DNA of 64,000 nucleotides from an uncultured Pseudomonadota bacterium (GTDB lineage: Bacteria; Pseudomonadota; Zetaproteobacteria; Mariprofundales; Mariprofundaceae): positions 1-64,000 of the forward strand of contig CAJXLC010000007.1 of NCBI GenBank assembly GCA_913055645.1. Reading direction: 5' to 3'. Shown in pieces: positions 50,874 through 62,000 of the stretch. The position numbers and the translations under genes are program-made. The notes below the pieces were generated by a model. The model did not search any database, was not told where the DNA came from, and was given only the letters and a program-made list of their open reading frames with translations. Position 1 is the first letter of the stretch, and each line of letters starts with the position of its first letter.

Positions 50874-52304
50874 GTGAAACTATTTCGTCGAACCCTATCT
50901 GCTGATTGCAATACACCTGTCCAGCTTTTTGCTTGCCTGCGCGGCAAGAAGGAGTCCTTTTTATTTGAAAGTGCCGAAGGTGGTGAACATTGGGGACGTT
51001 ATAGCATCATCGGCTTTGAGCCTGCAGCGGTTGCCGTTGAAAAGAATAACCAACTACATATTCGTTACCGTGATGGCTCACATAAAGTCTCTGATAGCGA
51101 TATTCAAACGTGGTTACGCCATGAAGTGATTGCTCAGCCTGTTCCAGAAGGTGCGGATGACCTGCCTTTTGCAGGCGGTGCAGTTGGTTATTTTGCATAT
51201 GATATGGTTTACCGCTTTGAGCCTGGTTTGAAATCCCATGCAGCGGATACCAATACTGCAGCATATATGATTGTCGATCGTTTCGTGATTATGGATAGCT
51301 TACATGGTGTCATGCATTTATGCGTGATGGGTGACAATGAAGCTATCGCAGACGAACAGCTTGATACGATGGAAACCACGATTGCTCAAGCCAAAGTGCC
51401 CGAAGCCATGCGTTTGGATGCCGATACCAGTCAAACCTCCGAACCTAAAGCACACATGCCACAAAAAGATTATGAGGCTATGGTTGAAGAAGCCAAAGAA
51501 TATATTTTAGCGGGTGATATTTTTCAGGTCGTCTTATCACAACGGTTTTCAGCACCTTTAAGTTGCGACCCTCTCAACATTTATCGTGCAGTGCGTCATA
51601 TCAATCCCTCACCTTATCTTTTTTATCTGCATGTGGATGACACGATTCTGATTGGCTCATCACCTGAAATTCTGGTGAAGAAAGAAGCTGACAAAGCTAT
51701 TGTTCGACCCATTGCTGGTACGCGCCCGCGTGGCGCAACAGACATTGAAGACTCAGCTTTAGAAAAAGAACTGCTCGCAGATAGCAAGGAAACCGCTGAA
51801 CATGTTATGCTTGTGGATTTAGGGCGTAATGATTTGGGGCGCGTATGTGAATTTGGTTCGGTCAACGTCACAGATTCCATGTGTATCGAACGCTATTCGC
51901 ATGTCATGCATATTGTTTCTCAAGTTGAAGGCACACTGCGTAAGGATATTGATGCACTGGACTTACTCGCAGCAACCTTTCCAGCAGGCACACTTTCTGG
52001 CGCACCAAAAATTCGAGCCATGCAAATTATTCATGAACAAGAATCTGAACCGCGAGGTCCTTATGGCGGCTGTATTGGTCATATTTCTTTTGGTGGTGAG
52101 GATATGGATACAGCAATTATTATTCGTACCGCTGTCATTCAAGATGACACCATTTATGTGCAGGCTGGTGCGGGTATCGTAGCTGATTCTGTGCCTGCCA
52201 CAGAGCATCAAGAGTGTGTGAATAAGGCAACTGCTATGTTCCGTTCAGTCACGCTGGCACAGTCCCAAAACAAAGGGCAAAAAGACAAAGGACAAGCATC
52301 ATGA
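50874..52304 (+). CDS. trpE: anthranilate synthase component I
   Basis: The 476-residue enzyme makes anthranilate from chorismate and ammonia, the first step to tryptophan. GTG start at 50874 after AGAGGA. Conserved blocks: [16 protein letters not shown] near the N-terminus (Trp feedback region), [58 protein letters not shown] and [10 protein letters not shown]. The end overlaps trpG by four bases. No Trp-rich leader peptide was found in the 94 bases before the gene. Confidence 0.96.
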   Translation: MKLFRRTLSADCNTPVQLFACLRGKKESFLFESAEGGEHWGRYSIIGFEPAAVAVEKNNQLHIRYRDGSHKVSDSDIQTWLRHEVIAQPVPEGADDLPFAGGAVGYFAYDMVYRFEPGLKSHAADTNTAAYMIVDRFVIMDSLHGVMHLCVMGDNEAIADEQLDTMETTIAQAKVPEAMRLDADTSQTSEPKAHMPQKDYEAMVEEAKEYILAGDIFQVVLSQRFSAPLSCDPLNIYRAVRHINPSPYLFYLHVDDTILIGSSPEILVKKEADKAIVRPIAGTRPRGATDIEDSALEKELLADSKETAEHVMLVDLGRNDLGRVCEFGSVNVTDSMCIERYSHVMHIVSQVEGTLRKDIDALDLLAATFPAGTLSGAPKIRAMQIIHEQESEPRGPYGGCIGHISFGGEDMDTAIIIRTAVIQDDTIYVQAGAGIVADSVPATEHQECVNKATAMFRSVTLAQSQNKGQKDKGQAS

Positions 52305-52870
52305 GCATCCTCGTTATTGATAATTACGATTCATTTACATTCAATTTAGTGCAATATTTAGGCGAATTGGGCGAAACCCCACTCATTTATCGCAATGATC
52401 AAATCACCATTAATGAAATCCGTAAACTTGCGCCTGCTCGTATCCTCATTTCTCCAGGTCCTTGCACACCCGATGAAGCTGGCATTTCAATGGATGTGAT
52501 TCGTCAGTTTTCAGGGGAATTGCCTATTTTTGGTGTTTGCTTAGGACATCAATCCATGGCACAGGTTTTTGGTGGTTCGGTGATTCGCGCACCACGTTTG
52601 ATGCACGGCAAGACCAGTCCGATTGAACATAATCAGCAAGACATCTTTGCAGGCTTACCCAGTCCATTTATTGCCACGCGTTATCACTCACTCATTGTCG
52701 ATGAACCATTACCTGACTGCTTAGAGCGCACTGCATGGACTGCCGAAGGTGAGTTGATGGGCTTGCGCCATAAAGAACACCCAACCTTTGGTGTGCAGTT
52801 TCACCCTGAGTCCATTTTGACCGAGCATGGACATCAAATGTTGAAGAACTTTCTTGAGGTATCAGCGTGA
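52301..52870 (+). CDS. trpG: anthranilate synthase glutamine amidotransferase
   Basis: The 189-residue class I amidotransferase supplies ammonia to TrpE. Catalytic Cys in [18 protein letters not shown], His and Glu in [15 protein letters not shown], and the N-terminal [19 protein letters not shown]. May also serve p-aminobenzoate synthesis. Overlaps trpE and trpD by four bases (ATGA and GTGA). Confidence 0.96.
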   Translation: MSILVIDNYDSFTFNLVQYLGELGETPLIYRNDQITINEIRKLAPARILISPGPCTPDEAGISMDVIRQFSGELPIFGVCLGHQSMAQVFGGSVIRAPRLMHGKTSPIEHNQQDIFAGLPSPFIATRYHSLIVDEPLPDCLERTAWTAEGELMGLRHKEHPTFGVQFHPESILTEHGHQMLKNFLEVSA

Positions 52871-53898
52871 GTAATATTATTTTATCCGCCATCAAACAAT
52901 TACAAAACGATGAGCCACTAAACCAAGCTCAGAGTGAACAAGTATTCACCGCCATCATGGCTGGTGAGGCAACATCGGCACAAATTTCGGCAATTTTAAT
53001 GGGTATTTCTATTCGTGGTGAAAGCATTGAAATCGTTTCTGGTGCTGCCAAAGCCATGCGTGCAGCAGCTACCCATATCCACCCCAAGTCTAAGGGCTTG
53101 TTAGATACCTGTGGCACAGGCGGTGATGGTGCTAAAACATTCAATATCTCCACGACTGTTGCTTTGGTGACCGCTGCATGTGGTGTGCCTGTTGCCAAAC
53201 ATGGCAACCGTGCCATGTCTTCAAAATCGGGGGCAGCCGATGTATTAGAAGCCCTAGGCGTGAACCTAAACATTTCTCCCGAACAAGTTGCACAATGCGT
53301 GGATGAAGTGGGCATAGGCTTTTTATTCGCCCCCAATCACCACCCTGCCATGAAATACGCTGGACCTACCCGCAAAGAAATGGGTGTTCGTACAATTTTC
53401 AATTTACTCGGCCCTTTAACCAACCCTGCCGCTGCCGATTATCAAATTCTTGGTGTATTCAGCAAAGATAAAATGCCATTGGTGGCTGGTGCATTGCAAT
53501 CATTGGGCATTAAACGTGCGCTTATTGTACATGGGCGTGATGGTTTGGATGAAATCACCACCACAAACATCACCGATGCACTATGGGTAGAGCAAGGTCG
53601 CTCTCCTATGCCGTTTGAAATTGACCCTGAAGCCTTTGGTATGCCTTTTGCCACTGCCAAAGCCTTAGAGGGCGATGATGCTGCAACCAATGCTGAAATC
53701 CTTCGGCATATCTTTGCAGGTAGTCAGGGTGCAGGTAGAGATATTGTGCTGCTCAATGCAGCCGCAGCTCTTTGGGTTGCAGGTAAGGTCGATGGTATTG
53801 CAGATGGTCTTTGCATGGCTGCTGAAGCTATTGATTCAGGAAAAGTCACCCATACATTGGATGCTTTGGTTGCGTTCACACAAGGAGCTTCTGCATGA
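52867..53898 (+). CDS. trpD: anthranilate phosphoribosyltransferase
   Basis: The 343-residue enzyme joins anthranilate to PRPP. The glycine-rich [19 protein letters not shown] binds [24 protein letters not shown] and [20 protein letters not shown] are family signatures. Starts with GTG overlapping trpG and ends overlapping trpC. Length normal. Confidence 0.96.
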   Translation: MSNIILSAIKQLQNDEPLNQAQSEQVFTAIMAGEATSAQISAILMGISIRGESIEIVSGAAKAMRAAATHIHPKSKGLLDTCGTGGDGAKTFNISTTVALVTAACGVPVAKHGNRAMSSKSGAADVLEALGVNLNISPEQVAQCVDEVGIGFLFAPNHHPAMKYAGPTRKEMGVRTIFNLLGPLTNPAAADYQILGVFSKDKMPLVAGALQSLGIKRALIVHGRDGLDEITTTNITDALWVEQGRSPMPFEIDPEAFGMPFATAKALEGDDAATNAEILRHIFAGSQGAGRDIVLLNAAAALWVAGKVDGIADGLCMAAEAIDSGKVTHTLDALVAFTQGASA

Positions 53899-54680
53899 GC
53901 TCTATTCTGAATGAAATTGCTACTTATAAACGTCAATGGGTCAAACAATGCAAACAACACATATCTGAGGCAGATGTTTTAAAGAAAACCAAAGACTATA
54001 CGCCATTAGACTTTGCCCAAACGCTCTCTACGAAAATTAGTCATCAGCAAAATGCTGTCATCGCCGAGGTAAAAAAAGCATCGCCATCCAAAGGTATTAT
54101 TCGCGATGATTTTGACCCAATAAGCATTGCCACATCCTATGAAGAAGGTGGTGCGACATGTTTGTCTGTACTCACCGATGTGAAATATTTTCAGGGTGCA
54201 GATGATTATGTTCGTGATATTCGCAAAAACGTAAACATCCCCATCTTACGCAAAGATTTCATCGTTGACCCTTATCAAATCGCTGAAGCTCGTGCTATGG
54301 GGGCGGATTGTATTCTTATTATTCTTGCCATGGTGGATGATAGCTTGGCTCATGAGCTTAATGCTGCCGCAAACGAGTTGGGACTCTCCGTGCTCCCTGA
54401 AGTCCATAATGCTGCCGAGTTGGAGCGTGCGATGGGTTTAAACACCTCATTAATGGGCATTAATAACCGCAACTTGCATAGCTTTGAAACATCCTTACAA
54501 ACCACACTAGATTTACAGGCTCAAATCACATCTCAGCGCACTGTGATTACCGAATCGGGTATCTTTACACCTGACGATATAAGCTTGATGAATCATGCTG
54601 ATATTTATGGCTTTTTGATTGGTGAATCACTTATGCGTCAAACAAATCCTGGGCAAGCATTAAAGGCACTCATTCGCTAA
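53895..54680 (+). CDS. trpC: indole-3-glycerol phosphate synthase
   Basis: The 261-residue TIM barrel closes the indole ring. Landmarks: VIAEVKKASPSKGIIRDDFD, GATCLSVLTDVKYFQG, ILRKDFIVDPYQIAEARAMG, LMGINNRNLHSFET and VITESGIFTPDD. No TrpF is fused, and trpF, trpB and trpA are not in the window, so the pathway is split. Overlaps trpD by four bases. Confidence 0.96.
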   Translation: MSSILNEIATYKRQWVKQCKQHISEADVLKKTKDYTPLDFAQTLSTKISHQQNAVIAEVKKASPSKGIIRDDFDPISIATSYEEGGATCLSVLTDVKYFQGADDYVRDIRKNVNIPILRKDFIVDPYQIAEARAMGADCILIILAMVDDSLAHELNAAANELGLSVLPEVHNAAELERAMGLNTSLMGINNRNLHSFETSLQTTLDLQAQITSQRTVITESGIFTPDDISLMNHADIYGFLIGESLMRQTNPGQALKALIR

Positions 54681-54714
54681 GTCCAAGACCATTTCGAACC
54701 ATCAAATGTGCACC

Positions 54715-54736
54715 ATATAGCATAAATATGCTATAT
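54715..54736. promoter_or_regulatory. perfect palindrome upstream of the receiver gene
   Basis: Perfect 10-base arms (ATATAGCATA) around a central AA, 31 bases before the ATG at 54768. Shares 19 of 20 core positions with the element at 50430-50449. Looks like an operator for a dimeric regulator. Confidence 0.6.
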
Positions 54737-54767
54737 ACAGAACAACAGAGCCGCCTAACCTTCCACA

Positions 54768-55124
54768 ATGATTCACATTATTGATGATGAAATATGTATC
54801 CTTGAGATACTACCTGAAGTTATAAAAAGCTTTGGTTATTCCACAAAAACTTTTTCCAGTCCTACTCTCTATTGCGAATATGCAAGCAGCCATAATTATA
54901 ACCGACCTAATATAATCATCACCGATGTTAAAATGCCCAAAATAAATGGTTACCAATTAATGGCAAAGATCTCGGAAATGCACAAAGGAATAAAATTCAT
55001 TGTTATGTCTGGCTACCACAACGAGCTAGACAAGCTCTCTGAATATCCACATATTTCTATAAAAAAAACCTTCAATCCAGAAGAATTGGATACGCATATT
55101 CAATTACTTATGCATGATGCTTAA
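54768..55124 (+). CDS. stand-alone receiver domain response regulator
   Basis: The 118-residue protein is a single receiver: IHIIDDEICILEIL (acidic pocket), phospho-accepting Asp in IIITDVKMPKINGYQ, Ser in FIVMSGYH. The expected Lys-Pro near the end reads IKKTFNPEEL. No output domain. Its codons are noticeably more AT-rich than the trp genes before it, which may mean later acquisition. It could be the phospho-acceptor for the hybrid kinase at 47935, given the shared palindrome. A weak ribosome site precedes the ATG. Confidence 0.82.
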   Translation: MIHIIDDEICILEILPEVIKSFGYSTKTFSSPTLYCEYASSHNYNRPNIIITDVKMPKINGYQLMAKISEMHKGIKFIVMSGYHNELDKLSEYPHISIKKTFNPEELDTHIQLLMHDA

Positions 55125-55167
55125 CAACAATTTAACCGTATTTCGCAATATGTAAACTATATGAAAA

Positions 55168-55203
55168 CGAAAAAAGGCCGCACAATGTGCGACCCTTTTT
55201 AAA
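55168..55203 (-). terminator. bidirectional rho-independent terminator between the receiver gene and rplQ
   Basis: Stem GGxCGCACA-TTG-TGTGCGxCC with AAAAAA on one side and TTTTT on the other, between convergent genes. It ends the ribosomal alpha operon on the minus strand and can stop the plus-strand receiver transcript. Confidence 0.88.
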
Positions 55204-55231
55204 TCTCTTATCTATACTAGAAAAGCCTAGC

Positions 55232-55627
55232 TTACGATGCAGCCATCTCTTCAGAAGCTTCTGATTCAGCAGGTTTATCAACCAATTCGATGACAGCCAT
55301 TGGCGCCGCATCACCATTACGGAAGCCTGTTTTCACCATACGTGTATAACCACCGCAACGTTCTGCTGATGCTTTTGCAATGTCATCAAACAAACGATCA
55401 ACAATCGGGCGATGACGTAACTTGGCTAATGCTTGACGACGTGAATGCAAATCGCCTTTTTTAGCCAAAGTAATCAACTTTTCAACATAAGGACGCATTG
55501 CACGTGCCTTAGGCTCTGTTGTTTCGATACGGCCATGTGTAATCAACGCAGTTGCCAAGTTGGCAAGCAAAGCGCTACGGTGACCAGTTGGGCGATTTAA
55601 TCCGCCGTGATGTTTACGATGTCTCAT
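55232..55627 (-). CDS. rplQ: 50S ribosomal protein L17
   Basis: The 131-residue protein starts [20 protein letters not shown], with [20 protein letters not shown] and [18 protein letters not shown], all typical of L17. The C-terminus carries a Glu/Ala/Ser tail. Last gene of the alpha operon, before the terminator at 55168. Confidence 0.97.
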   Translation of the reverse strand: MRHRKHHGGLNRPTGHRSALLANLATALITHGRIETTEPKARAMRPYVEKLITLAKKGDLHSRRQALAKLRHRPIVDRLFDDIAKASAERCGGYTRMVKTGFRNGDAAPMAVIELVDKPAESEASEEMAAS

Positions 55628-55662
55628 CGGTAATTCCTCTTAAATCTCTTAGCAGTCAACGA

Positions 55663-56640
55663 TTAAGCTTCAGCAGCTTCATCGTCGTCTAGTGGCGGCC
55701 AGTTTTCCAACTGCATGCCTAAACCAAGACCCATGTTTTCCAATACTTCCTTGATTTCATTCAAGGATTTGCGACCAAAGTTTGGCGTACGCAACATTTC
55801 TTGCTCACTGCGAAGAACCAAATCACCAACACGGAAAATGTCATCACTCTTCAAGCAATTCATAGAGCGAACAGACAAGTCCAAATGGTCAATTGGCTGC
55901 GCCAAAATATTTTCAATGCCATCATCAGCTACATCTTCAGTGCTTTCAACTTCCAAAGCTGTAAAATCAGAGAATACAATAAGTTGGTCTTGAATAATTT
56001 TAGCAGCTTCACCAATGGCAGCTTCAGGTGTAATTGAACCGTTGGTATCAATTTCAATAATCAGCTTATCATAGTTAGTCTTCTGACTAACACGCGCATT
56101 TTCAACACGTGTCGCTACGCGGCGAATAGGTGAATATGATGCATCTAGCATCAAAAAACCTACCGGGCGATCATCTTCAGCACGTTCTTGAGCTGGGTCA
56201 TAACCAATACCCTTTTCAATAATTGCTTCCAATTTCAACACACCATCATCATTCAAGTGAGCCAAAACTAGTTCAGGGTTTAAAACTCGTGCACCTGTTG
56301 GACATTCAATATCAGCAGCAGTTACAATCGCAGGACCTTGAACATTCAGCGAAAATGTCATCGGCTCATCATCATCCATAGCAATATCAAGTTCTTTCAT
56401 GGTCAACATGATATCCATCACGTCTTCACGAACACCTTTAATGCTATCAAACTCATGTGTAATGCCATCAAAGTTAACCGAAGTCACAGCCACACCTGGC
56501 AATGATGACAACAGCATACGACGCAAGCTATTACCAATAGTCGTGCCATAACCGCGTTCTAACGGTTCAAACACAATCTTAGCTGAACGACCTGGTACAA
56601 TTTCACTCAGCGAAATCGAACGTGGTTTAATCAAAGCCAT
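55663..56640 (-). CDS. rpoA: RNA polymerase alpha subunit
   Basis: The 325-residue protein has the N-terminal assembly domain ([36 protein letters not shown]) and C-terminal domain ([39 protein letters not shown]-type block) that contacts UP elements and activators. Standard position after rpsD and before rplQ. Confidence 0.97.
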   Translation of the reverse strand: MALIKPRSISLSEIVPGRSAKIVFEPLERGYGTTIGNSLRRMLLSSLPGVAVTSVNFDGITHEFDSIKGVREDVMDIMLTMKELDIAMDDDEPMTFSLNVQGPAIVTAADIECPTGARVLNPELVLAHLNDDGVLKLEAIIEKGIGYDPAQERAEDDRPVGFLMLDASYSPIRRVATRVENARVSQKTNYDKLIIEIDTNGSITPEAAIGEAAKIIQDQLIVFSDFTALEVESTEDVADDGIENILAQPIDHLDLSVRSMNCLKSDDIFRVGDLVLRSEQEMLRTPNFGRKSLNEIKEVLENMGLGLGMQLENWPPLDDDEAAEA

Positions 56641-56657
56641 AATATCAACCTCACTAA

Positions 56658-57287
56658 TTATTTAGAGTACAATTCAACAATCAATTGTTCACGAATATTC
56701 GGATCCAATTGATCGCGTGCTGGCAATTCGCGGAAAACACCTTGCAAAGTGGTTAAATCCATATCCAACCATTCAGGCAACCCACGTTGTCCTGCATCTT
56801 CAGCCGCAGCTTTCACACGTAAATGCTCTTTTGCACCATCAACAACTGCAATACTTTCACCTGCACGGACACGATAAGAAGGAACATTCAAAACTTTACC
56901 ATTCACTGTTACCAGTTTATGCCTAACGATTTGACGTGCTTCAGTACGAGATGCTGCCAAGCCCATGCGATAAACAACGTTATCCAACCTAGACTCTAGC
57001 AATTGCAACAAGTTCAAGCCTGTAACACCTGACATTCTATCTGCAACTTTAAAGTAACGTAGGAACTGCTTTTCTTGCAAGCCATAAATACGCTTAACTT
57101 TTTGTTTTTCGCGCAACTGAACACCATAGTCAGATACTTTTACTCGACGACCTTGACCATGCATACCTGGAGGGTATGGACGACGTTCAATCGGGCATTT
57201 ATCTGAATAGCATTTGCCACCTTTCAAATGTAGTTTTTCGCCTTCACGACGACACAAACGACATTTGGCATCTAAATAACGAGCCAT
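56658..57287 (-). CDS. rpsD: 30S ribosomal protein S4, zinc-binding type
   Basis: The 209-residue protein shows the S4 RNA-binding domain ([37 protein letters not shown]). Four cysteines at 9, 12, 26 and 31 (CRLC...CYSDKC) form the zinc site kept in many bacteria but lost in enterobacterial S4. S4 nucleates 30S assembly and often represses its own operon. Confidence 0.97.
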   Translation of the reverse strand: MARYLDAKCRLCRREGEKLHLKGGKCYSDKCPIERRPYPPGMHGQGRRVKVSDYGVQLREKQKVKRIYGLQEKQFLRYFKVADRMSGVTGLNLLQLLESRLDNVVYRMGLAASRTEARQIVRHKLVTVNGKVLNVPSYRVRAGESIAVVDGAKEHLRVKAAAEDAGQRGLPEWLDMDLTTLQGVFRELPARDQLDPNIREQLIVELYSK

Positions 57288-57298
57288 CTTCTAAACTC

Positions 57299-57685
57299 CT
57301 AAACCCGGCGTCGCTTCGGAGGGCGACAACCATTATGCGGAATTGGGGTAACATCACGAATTGCAGTTACATTCAAACCTACTGCAGCAATTGCGCGTAA
57401 TGCAGATTCACGTCCTGAACCTGGCCCTTTAATCAGCACTGATACGTTTTTAACACCGTTGTCCATTGCTTTACGGGCTGCTTCTTCAGCAGCTACCTGT
57501 GCAGCAAACGGGGTGCTTTTACGAGAACCTTTAAATCCAGATGCGCCACTGGTTGCCCAGCTAATCGCATTACCTGATTCATCGGTAAATGTAATAATTG
57601 TGTTGTTAAAAGAAGCTTTAATGTGTGCAACAGCGTTTGCAATATTCTTGCGGACGCGCTTCTTATTGGTTTTTGGTGCAGCCAT
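57299..57685 (-). CDS. rpsK: 30S ribosomal protein S11
   Basis: The 128-residue protein has [55 protein letters not shown] and the C-terminal [18 protein letters not shown], the S11 signature. Between rpsM and rpsD as usual. Confidence 0.98.
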   Translation of the reverse strand: MAAPKTNKKRVRKNIANAVAHIKASFNNTIITFTDESGNAISWATSGASGFKGSRKSTPFAAQVAAEEAARKAMDNGVKNVSVLIKGPGSGRESALRAIAAVGLNVTAIRDVTPIPHNGCRPPKRRRV

Positions 57686-57701
57686 TATAATCCCTCAGCC
57701 T

Positions 57702-58073
57702 CTACTTCTTCTTGCCAGCGATGGCACGACGTGGACCTTTACGCGTACGCGCATTGGTCTTGGTCTTCTGTCCACGCATAGGTAAACCTTTACGATGGCG
57801 AATACCGCGATAGCAACCCAAATCAGTCAATCGCTTAATATTCATACTCACTTCACGACGCAAATCACCTTCAACGGTATATGCATCTGTATCAATGATA
57901 TTACGAATAGCATTCACTTCAGATTCACTTAAATCTTTTACACGTGTCTCTGGATTCACCTTAGCTTCTGCAAGAATATTCTTCGAGCTGCTTAGGCCAA
58001 TGCCAAAGATATATGTTAATGCAACTTCCACACGCTTCTGCGTCGGAATATTAACACCGGAAATACGAGCCAC
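57702..58073 (-). CDS. rpsM: 30S ribosomal protein S13
   Basis: The 123-residue protein has [33 protein letters not shown] and the C-terminal [20 protein letters not shown] basic tail that contacts tRNA and 16S rRNA. Starts the alpha operon group after rpmJ. Confidence 0.98.
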   Translation of the reverse strand: MARISGVNIPTQKRVEVALTYIFGIGLSSSKNILAEAKVNPETRVKDLSESEVNAIRNIIDTDAYTVEGDLRREVSMNIKRLTDLGCYRGIRHRKGLPMRGQKTKTNARTRKGPRRAIAGKKK

Positions 58074-58105
58074 TTGAGCCTCCTACCTAACTACCAAACG
58101 ACACA

Positions 58106-58219
58106 TCAGCCTTGACGCTGTTTGTGGCGTGGATTTTCACAAATAATACGAATAATCCCCTTACGGCGGATTACTTGGCATTTACTACACATTTTCTTTA
58201 CTGACGCACGAACTTTCAC
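58106..58219 (-). CDS. rpmJ: 50S ribosomal protein L36, zinc-binding type
   Basis: 37 residues from a GTG start at 58219 to TGA at 58106. Reads [20 protein letters not shown], then [17 protein letters not shown]. Cys 11 and 14, Cys 27 and His 32 form the zinc site of the C+ form. Sits between infA and rpsM, its usual place. Confidence 0.95.
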   Translation of the reverse strand: MKVRASVKKMCSKCQVIRRKGIIRIICENPRHKQRQG

Positions 58220-58241
58220 AGCTCATTCCCCCGTCGGTTTA

Positions 58242-58460
58242 TCATTTTGCACGATAGCTAATGCGACCGCGACTTAAGTCATAGGGAGAAATCTCCACTG
58301 TAACCTTATCACCAGGAAGGATGCGAATGTAATACTTACGCATCTTTCCAGAAATTGTACATAACAACTCATGGCTGTTTTCCAAGCGAACTTTGAACAT
58401 TGCATTAGGAAGCTTTTCAACCACTTCACCCTGCATTTCAATAATATCTTCTTTCGCCAT
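58242..58460 (-). CDS. infA: translation initiation factor IF-1
   Basis: The 72-residue S1-fold protein has [40 protein letters not shown] and [20 protein letters not shown]. It blocks the A-site during initiation. Between adk and rpmJ. Confidence 0.98.
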   Translation of the reverse strand: MAKEDIIEMQGEVVEKLPNAMFKVRLENSHELLCTISGKMRKYYIRILPGDKVTVEISPYDLSRGRISYRAK

Positions 58461-58467
58461 TTTTTCC

Positions 58468-59112
58468 TTAACCCTGAACTGCTTTTTCTAATGCTTTATA
58501 AACATCTGCCACTTCGCCTGCTGCATCAATCTTAAAAAAACCATCAGCGCTTGAATAATAATCAAGCAGCGGCTGTGTTTGTTCTTGATATACACCCAAA
58601 CGTTGAGCAATTACTTCTTCCCGATCATCATCACGTTGGTACAGCTCACCAGAGCAGCGATCACAACAGCCTTCTTCACGGGGCGGCGAATAATGCCTAT
58701 GAAATCCAAAACCGCAAGCCCTACAAATCAATCGTCCAGACAAACGCTCCAAAAGCATTGATTCTGGCGCATCCATAAAGATAACACGTTCAATTTTGAG
58801 CCCATGTTTATCCAACATTGCTGCCAAAGCTTCTGCTTGCGGAACGTTTCTAGGAAATCCATCCAACAAAAAACCAGCCTTCGCATCAGCTGCAGTAATA
58901 CGTTCTTCGATCATGCCAACCACAACATCATCAGGAACCAATTTTCCAGCATCCATAAAGGCTTTGGCTTTCACACCAAGATCAGAGCCTTCTTTAACTG
59001 CTGCACGCAATAAATCGCCCATAGCGAGTTGAATAATACCTAGCTTTTCAGATAGCCGCACACCCTGCGTGCCTTTTCCTACACCTGGTGGCCCAAACAA
59101 AATAACATTCAT
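58468..59112 (-). CDS. adk: adenylate kinase with zinc-type lid
   Basis: The 214-residue enzyme interconverts ATP+AMP and 2 ADP. P-loop [23 protein letters not shown]-binding [17 protein letters not shown]. The lid has four cysteines ([11 protein letters not shown] ... CCDRCSGEL), the zinc-finger lid of Gram-positive and some other bacteria instead of the enterobacterial hydrogen-bond lid. Follows secY by one base. Confidence 0.96.
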   Translation of the reverse strand: MNVILFGPPGVGKGTQGVRLSEKLGIIQLAMGDLLRAAVKEGSDLGVKAKAFMDAGKLVPDDVVVGMIEERITAADAKAGFLLDGFPRNVPQAEALAAMLDKHGLKIERVIFMDAPESMLLERLSGRLICRACGFGFHRHYSPPREEGCCDRCSGELYQRDDDREEVIAQRLGVYQEQTQPLLDYYSSADGFFKIDAAGEVADVYKALEKAVQG

Positions 59113-59113
59113 C

Positions 59114-60445
59114 TTAACGTTTGGTTTTCAAGCGAGCCTGTTTCATCAAACCTTCATACTGATGAGACATCAAATGGGATTGAATTTGCGTCATGGTATC
59201 CATACTTACCACCACGATAATCAACAAACTTGTACCGCCAAAATAAAATGGCACAGACAGTTCACTAATCAAATACTGTGGCAGCAAACAAACTGCAGCA
59301 ATATAAGCCGCGCCCACAACCGTAATCCGTGTCAAAACTTTATCTACATACTCAGCCGTTCTTTGCCCAGGTTTAATACCTGGAATAAAACCACCATTCT
59401 TTTTCAAGTTGTCGGCTGTATCTTTAGGATTAAAAACAATCGCCGTATAGAAAAAGCAGAAAAATACAATTAAAGCGGTAAACAACAACATATACAACCA
59501 TGCGCCTGGTGACAAAATGGCAGACATATCAGACAACCATTCAAAACCTTCTTTACCCTTTGTGAACTGAGCAAATGTCGCAGGCAATAAAATCAAACTT
59601 GAAGCAAAAATAGGTGGAATTACGCCTGAAGTATTCACTTTCAACGGCAAGAACGATGATTGTCCACCAAACATCTTATTACCAACTTGACGCTTGGCAT
59701 ATTGAATCGCAATACGTCGCTGCGCTCGTTCAAACCAAACTACAACGGCTGTTACGGCAATCGCCATCACAAACAAAGCCAATACTGTAAACGCAGAATA
59801 TTCACCCGTACGTGCCAATTCCAAGGTTCTACCAATCGCTCCTGGTAAACCGGCCACAATACCTGAAAAGATAATCAGTGAAATACCATTACCGATGCCA
59901 CGTTCAGTAATCTGCTCACCCAACCACATCAAAAACACCGTGCCACTCACCAAGGTTATGACTGTGATAACACGAAAATCCAATCCAGGATCAACAACAA
60001 CACCCTGACCATTTACAGAGAACGTTTCCAAACCGATTGACATACCAATAGCCTGAAAGATTGCCAAAAGCACTGTTCCGTAACGTGTGTACTGAGTAAT
60101 TTTACGACGGCCTGACTCACCTTCTTTCTTTAACTGCTCCAATTTCGGAGAAACCACTGTCATCAACTGAATAATAATTGAAGCCGAGATATATGGCATA
60201 ATACCCAAAGCAAATACCGTCAAACGTGATAATGCACCACCAGAGAACATGTCAAACATACCCAACAAACTACCTTGAGCTTGATTAAAAAACTGTGCCA
60301 ACACCTGTGCATCAATGCCAGGAACTGGAATATGCGCACCCAGACGATAAACAATCAACACGCCAAAGGTAAATAAGATTCTATTTTTTAATTCAGGGAT
60401 TTGCCCGATATTTCCAAGACCGCCCATAGCTGGTGCGTTTTGCAT
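59114..60445 (-). CDS. secY: preprotein translocase subunit SecY
   Basis: The 443-residue polytopic protein has ten membrane segments. Landmarks: [18 protein letters not shown], the plug region [32 protein letters not shown] and the C-terminal [20 protein letters not shown]. It forms the SecYEG channel. Standard place after rplO. Confidence 0.97.
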   Translation of the reverse strand: MQNAPAMGGLGNIGQIPELKNRILFTFGVLIVYRLGAHIPVPGIDAQVLAQFFNQAQGSLLGMFDMFSGGALSRLTVFALGIMPYISASIIIQLMTVVSPKLEQLKKEGESGRRKITQYTRYGTVLLAIFQAIGMSIGLETFSVNGQGVVVDPGLDFRVITVITLVSGTVFLMWLGEQITERGIGNGISLIIFSGIVAGLPGAIGRTLELARTGEYSAFTVLALFVMAIAVTAVVVWFERAQRRIAIQYAKRQVGNKMFGGQSSFLPLKVNTSGVIPPIFASSLILLPATFAQFTKGKEGFEWLSDMSAILSPGAWLYMLLFTALIVFFCFFYTAIVFNPKDTADNLKKNGGFIPGIKPGQRTAEYVDKVLTRITVVGAAYIAAVCLLPQYLISELSVPFYFGGTSLLIIVVVSMDTMTQIQSHLMSHQYEGLMKQARLKTKR

Positions 60446-60449
60446 GGTA

Positions 60450-60896
60450 TTAAGCCTCTGCCAACTTCACTGAACCGCCAGCTGCTTCAATTTTAGCAAT
60501 CGCAGATGCTGATGCTGATGAAACATTAACTTCAAGCTTTGTCTTTACATCACCTGTTGCTAATAATTTAATAGGGTCAACCGCATTACGAATCAACCCA
60601 GCTGCAAACAAAGCTGCGGCATCTAACACAGTGCCAGCTTCAAAAGACGCCAATTGACCCACATTCACCAACTGAAAAACTTTCTTATTCATCGGCGTAA
60701 AACCACGTTTTGGCAAACGTTGAATCAAAGGCATTTGACCACCTTCAAATCCACGACGAACGCCACCACCTGAACGAGACTTCTGTCCTTTATGACCACG
60801 ACCGCCTGTTTTACCATTGCCTGTAGCAATGCCTTGACCTTTACGCTTACGTGCCTGACGAGAACCAGCATCTGATTGGAGTGTATTCAACTTCAT
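60450..60896 (-). CDS. rplO: 50S ribosomal protein L15
   Basis: The 148-residue protein starts at ATG 60896 ([20 protein letters not shown]); the longer frame to 60938 adds residues overlapping rpm[19 protein letters not shown]-type Gly/Lys-rich loop and [18 protein letters not shown] are L15 signatures. Confidence 0.96.
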   Translation of the reverse strand: MKLNTLQSDAGSRQARKRKGQGIATGNGKTGGRGHKGQKSRSGGGVRRGFEGGQMPLIQRLPKRGFTPMNKKVFQLVNVGQLASFEAGTVLDAAALFAAGLIRNAVDPIKLLATGDVKTKLEVNVSSASASAIAKIEAAGGSVKLAEA

Positions 60897-60912
60897 AACG
60901 CTTCCCCTACGC

Positions 60913-61104
60913 TTATTCAGCGGACTCAACCACAACAAGGTGGTTGATTTTATTAACCATGCCGCGCACTGAAGGAGTATCTTCCAACTCTACAACTTGA
61001 TGCATACGACGAAGACCCAAGCCTACCAATGTAGCTTTTTGATCTTTAGAATATCCGATGCCACTCTTTACTTGGCGCACACGAATAGTATTTTTCTTAG
61101 CCAT
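60913..61104 (-). CDS. rpmD: 50S ribosomal protein L30
   Basis: The 63-residue protein reads [20 protein letters not shown] and [20 protein letters not shown], the ferredoxin-like L30 fold. Between rpsE and rplO. Confidence 0.97.
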   Translation of the reverse strand: MAKKNTIRVRQVKSGIGYSKDQKATLVGLGLRRMHQVVELEDTPSVRGMVNKINHLVVVESAE

Positions 61105-61130
61105 GACTCGCTCCTGTTATCTATTGCAGC

Positions 61131-61607
61131 TTAAGACTTGCCGCGACGAGCAGAGATTTGCTCAGGGCTTTCAAGCGACTTCAAACCATTAAATGTTGCA
61201 CGAACCACATTGATATTATTGCGTGAACCTTGACTCTTGGTCAAAATGTCACGAATACCAGCAGCTTCAACAACCGCACGTACAACTGAACCAGCAATTA
61301 CGCCAGTACCTTCAGTACAAGGCTTCAAAAGAACGCGTGAAGCATCTTGAATACCTGTTACCTGATAATGCAATGTTCCATCTTTCAAAGGAACATAAAT
61401 CATCGATTTCTTTGCAATATCACAAGCTTTACGAATCGCTTCTGGCACCTCTTTGGCTTTAGCATGACCAAAACCAACATGACCAGCACCATCGCCTACA
61501 ACCATCAAAGCAGAAAAGCTCATACGACGGCCACCAGATGTTGTTTTAGCGATACGGTTAATATCTACGAGCTTTTCAGTCAGCTCTAATTCATCAGCAT
61601 TAATCAT
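61131..61607 (-). CDS. rpsE: 30S ribosomal protein S5
   Basis: The 158-residue protein has [40 protein letters not shown] and [21 protein letters not shown]5 signatures of the decoding-fidelity protein. Normal length. Confidence 0.98.
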   Translation of the reverse strand: MINADELELTEKLVDINRIAKTTSGGRRMSFSALMVVGDGAGHVGFGHAKAKEVPEAIRKACDIAKKSMIYVPLKDGTLHYQVTGIQDASRVLLKPCTEGTGVIAGSVVRAVVEAAGIRDILTKSQGSRNNINVVRATFNGLKSLESPEQISARRGKS

Positions 61608-61616
61608 CGTAATCTC

Positions 61617-61970
61617 CTAAAACTTCAAGCCAGCAGCGCGAGCGCCTTCAGCCAATGATTTTACACGGCCATGGTAAGGGTAAGAACCACGATCAAAAGC
61701 AACCACTTCCAAACCAGCTTTCACTGCGCGTTCACCGAGCAACTTACCTACGCTTTCCGCGCCTGTAGAATTACCACCATTTTCAATTTCTTTATCAAGA
61801 CTTGATGCAGAAACCAATGTTTTACCTTCGGCATCATCAATAACCTGAGCATAGATGTGACGAGCTGAACGAAACACACTCAAACGCAAACGGCCAGAGG
61901 CCTTAACACGTGAACGAACACGGCGTGAGCGACGAATCGCAGCATTATTTTCATAGCGCTTTGCAGACAT
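61617..61970 (-). CDS. rplR: 50S ribosomal protein L18
   Basis: The 117-residue protein binds 5S r[30 protein letters not shown] and the C-terminal [20 protein letters not shown] are typical. Between rplF and rpsE. Confidence 0.98.
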   Translation of the reverse strand: MSAKRYENNAAIRRSRRVRSRVKASGRLRLSVFRSARHIYAQVIDDAEGKTLVSASSLDKEIENGGNSTGAESVGKLLGERAVKAGLEVVAFDRGSYPYHGRVKSLAEGARAAGLKF

Positions 61971-62000
61971 GCTACTAATCTCCTAATCCTATAAGGCTTA

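Noticed and set aside
60897-60938. N-terminal extension of L15
   Set aside because: Overlaps the end of rpmD; the family start is MKLNTL.
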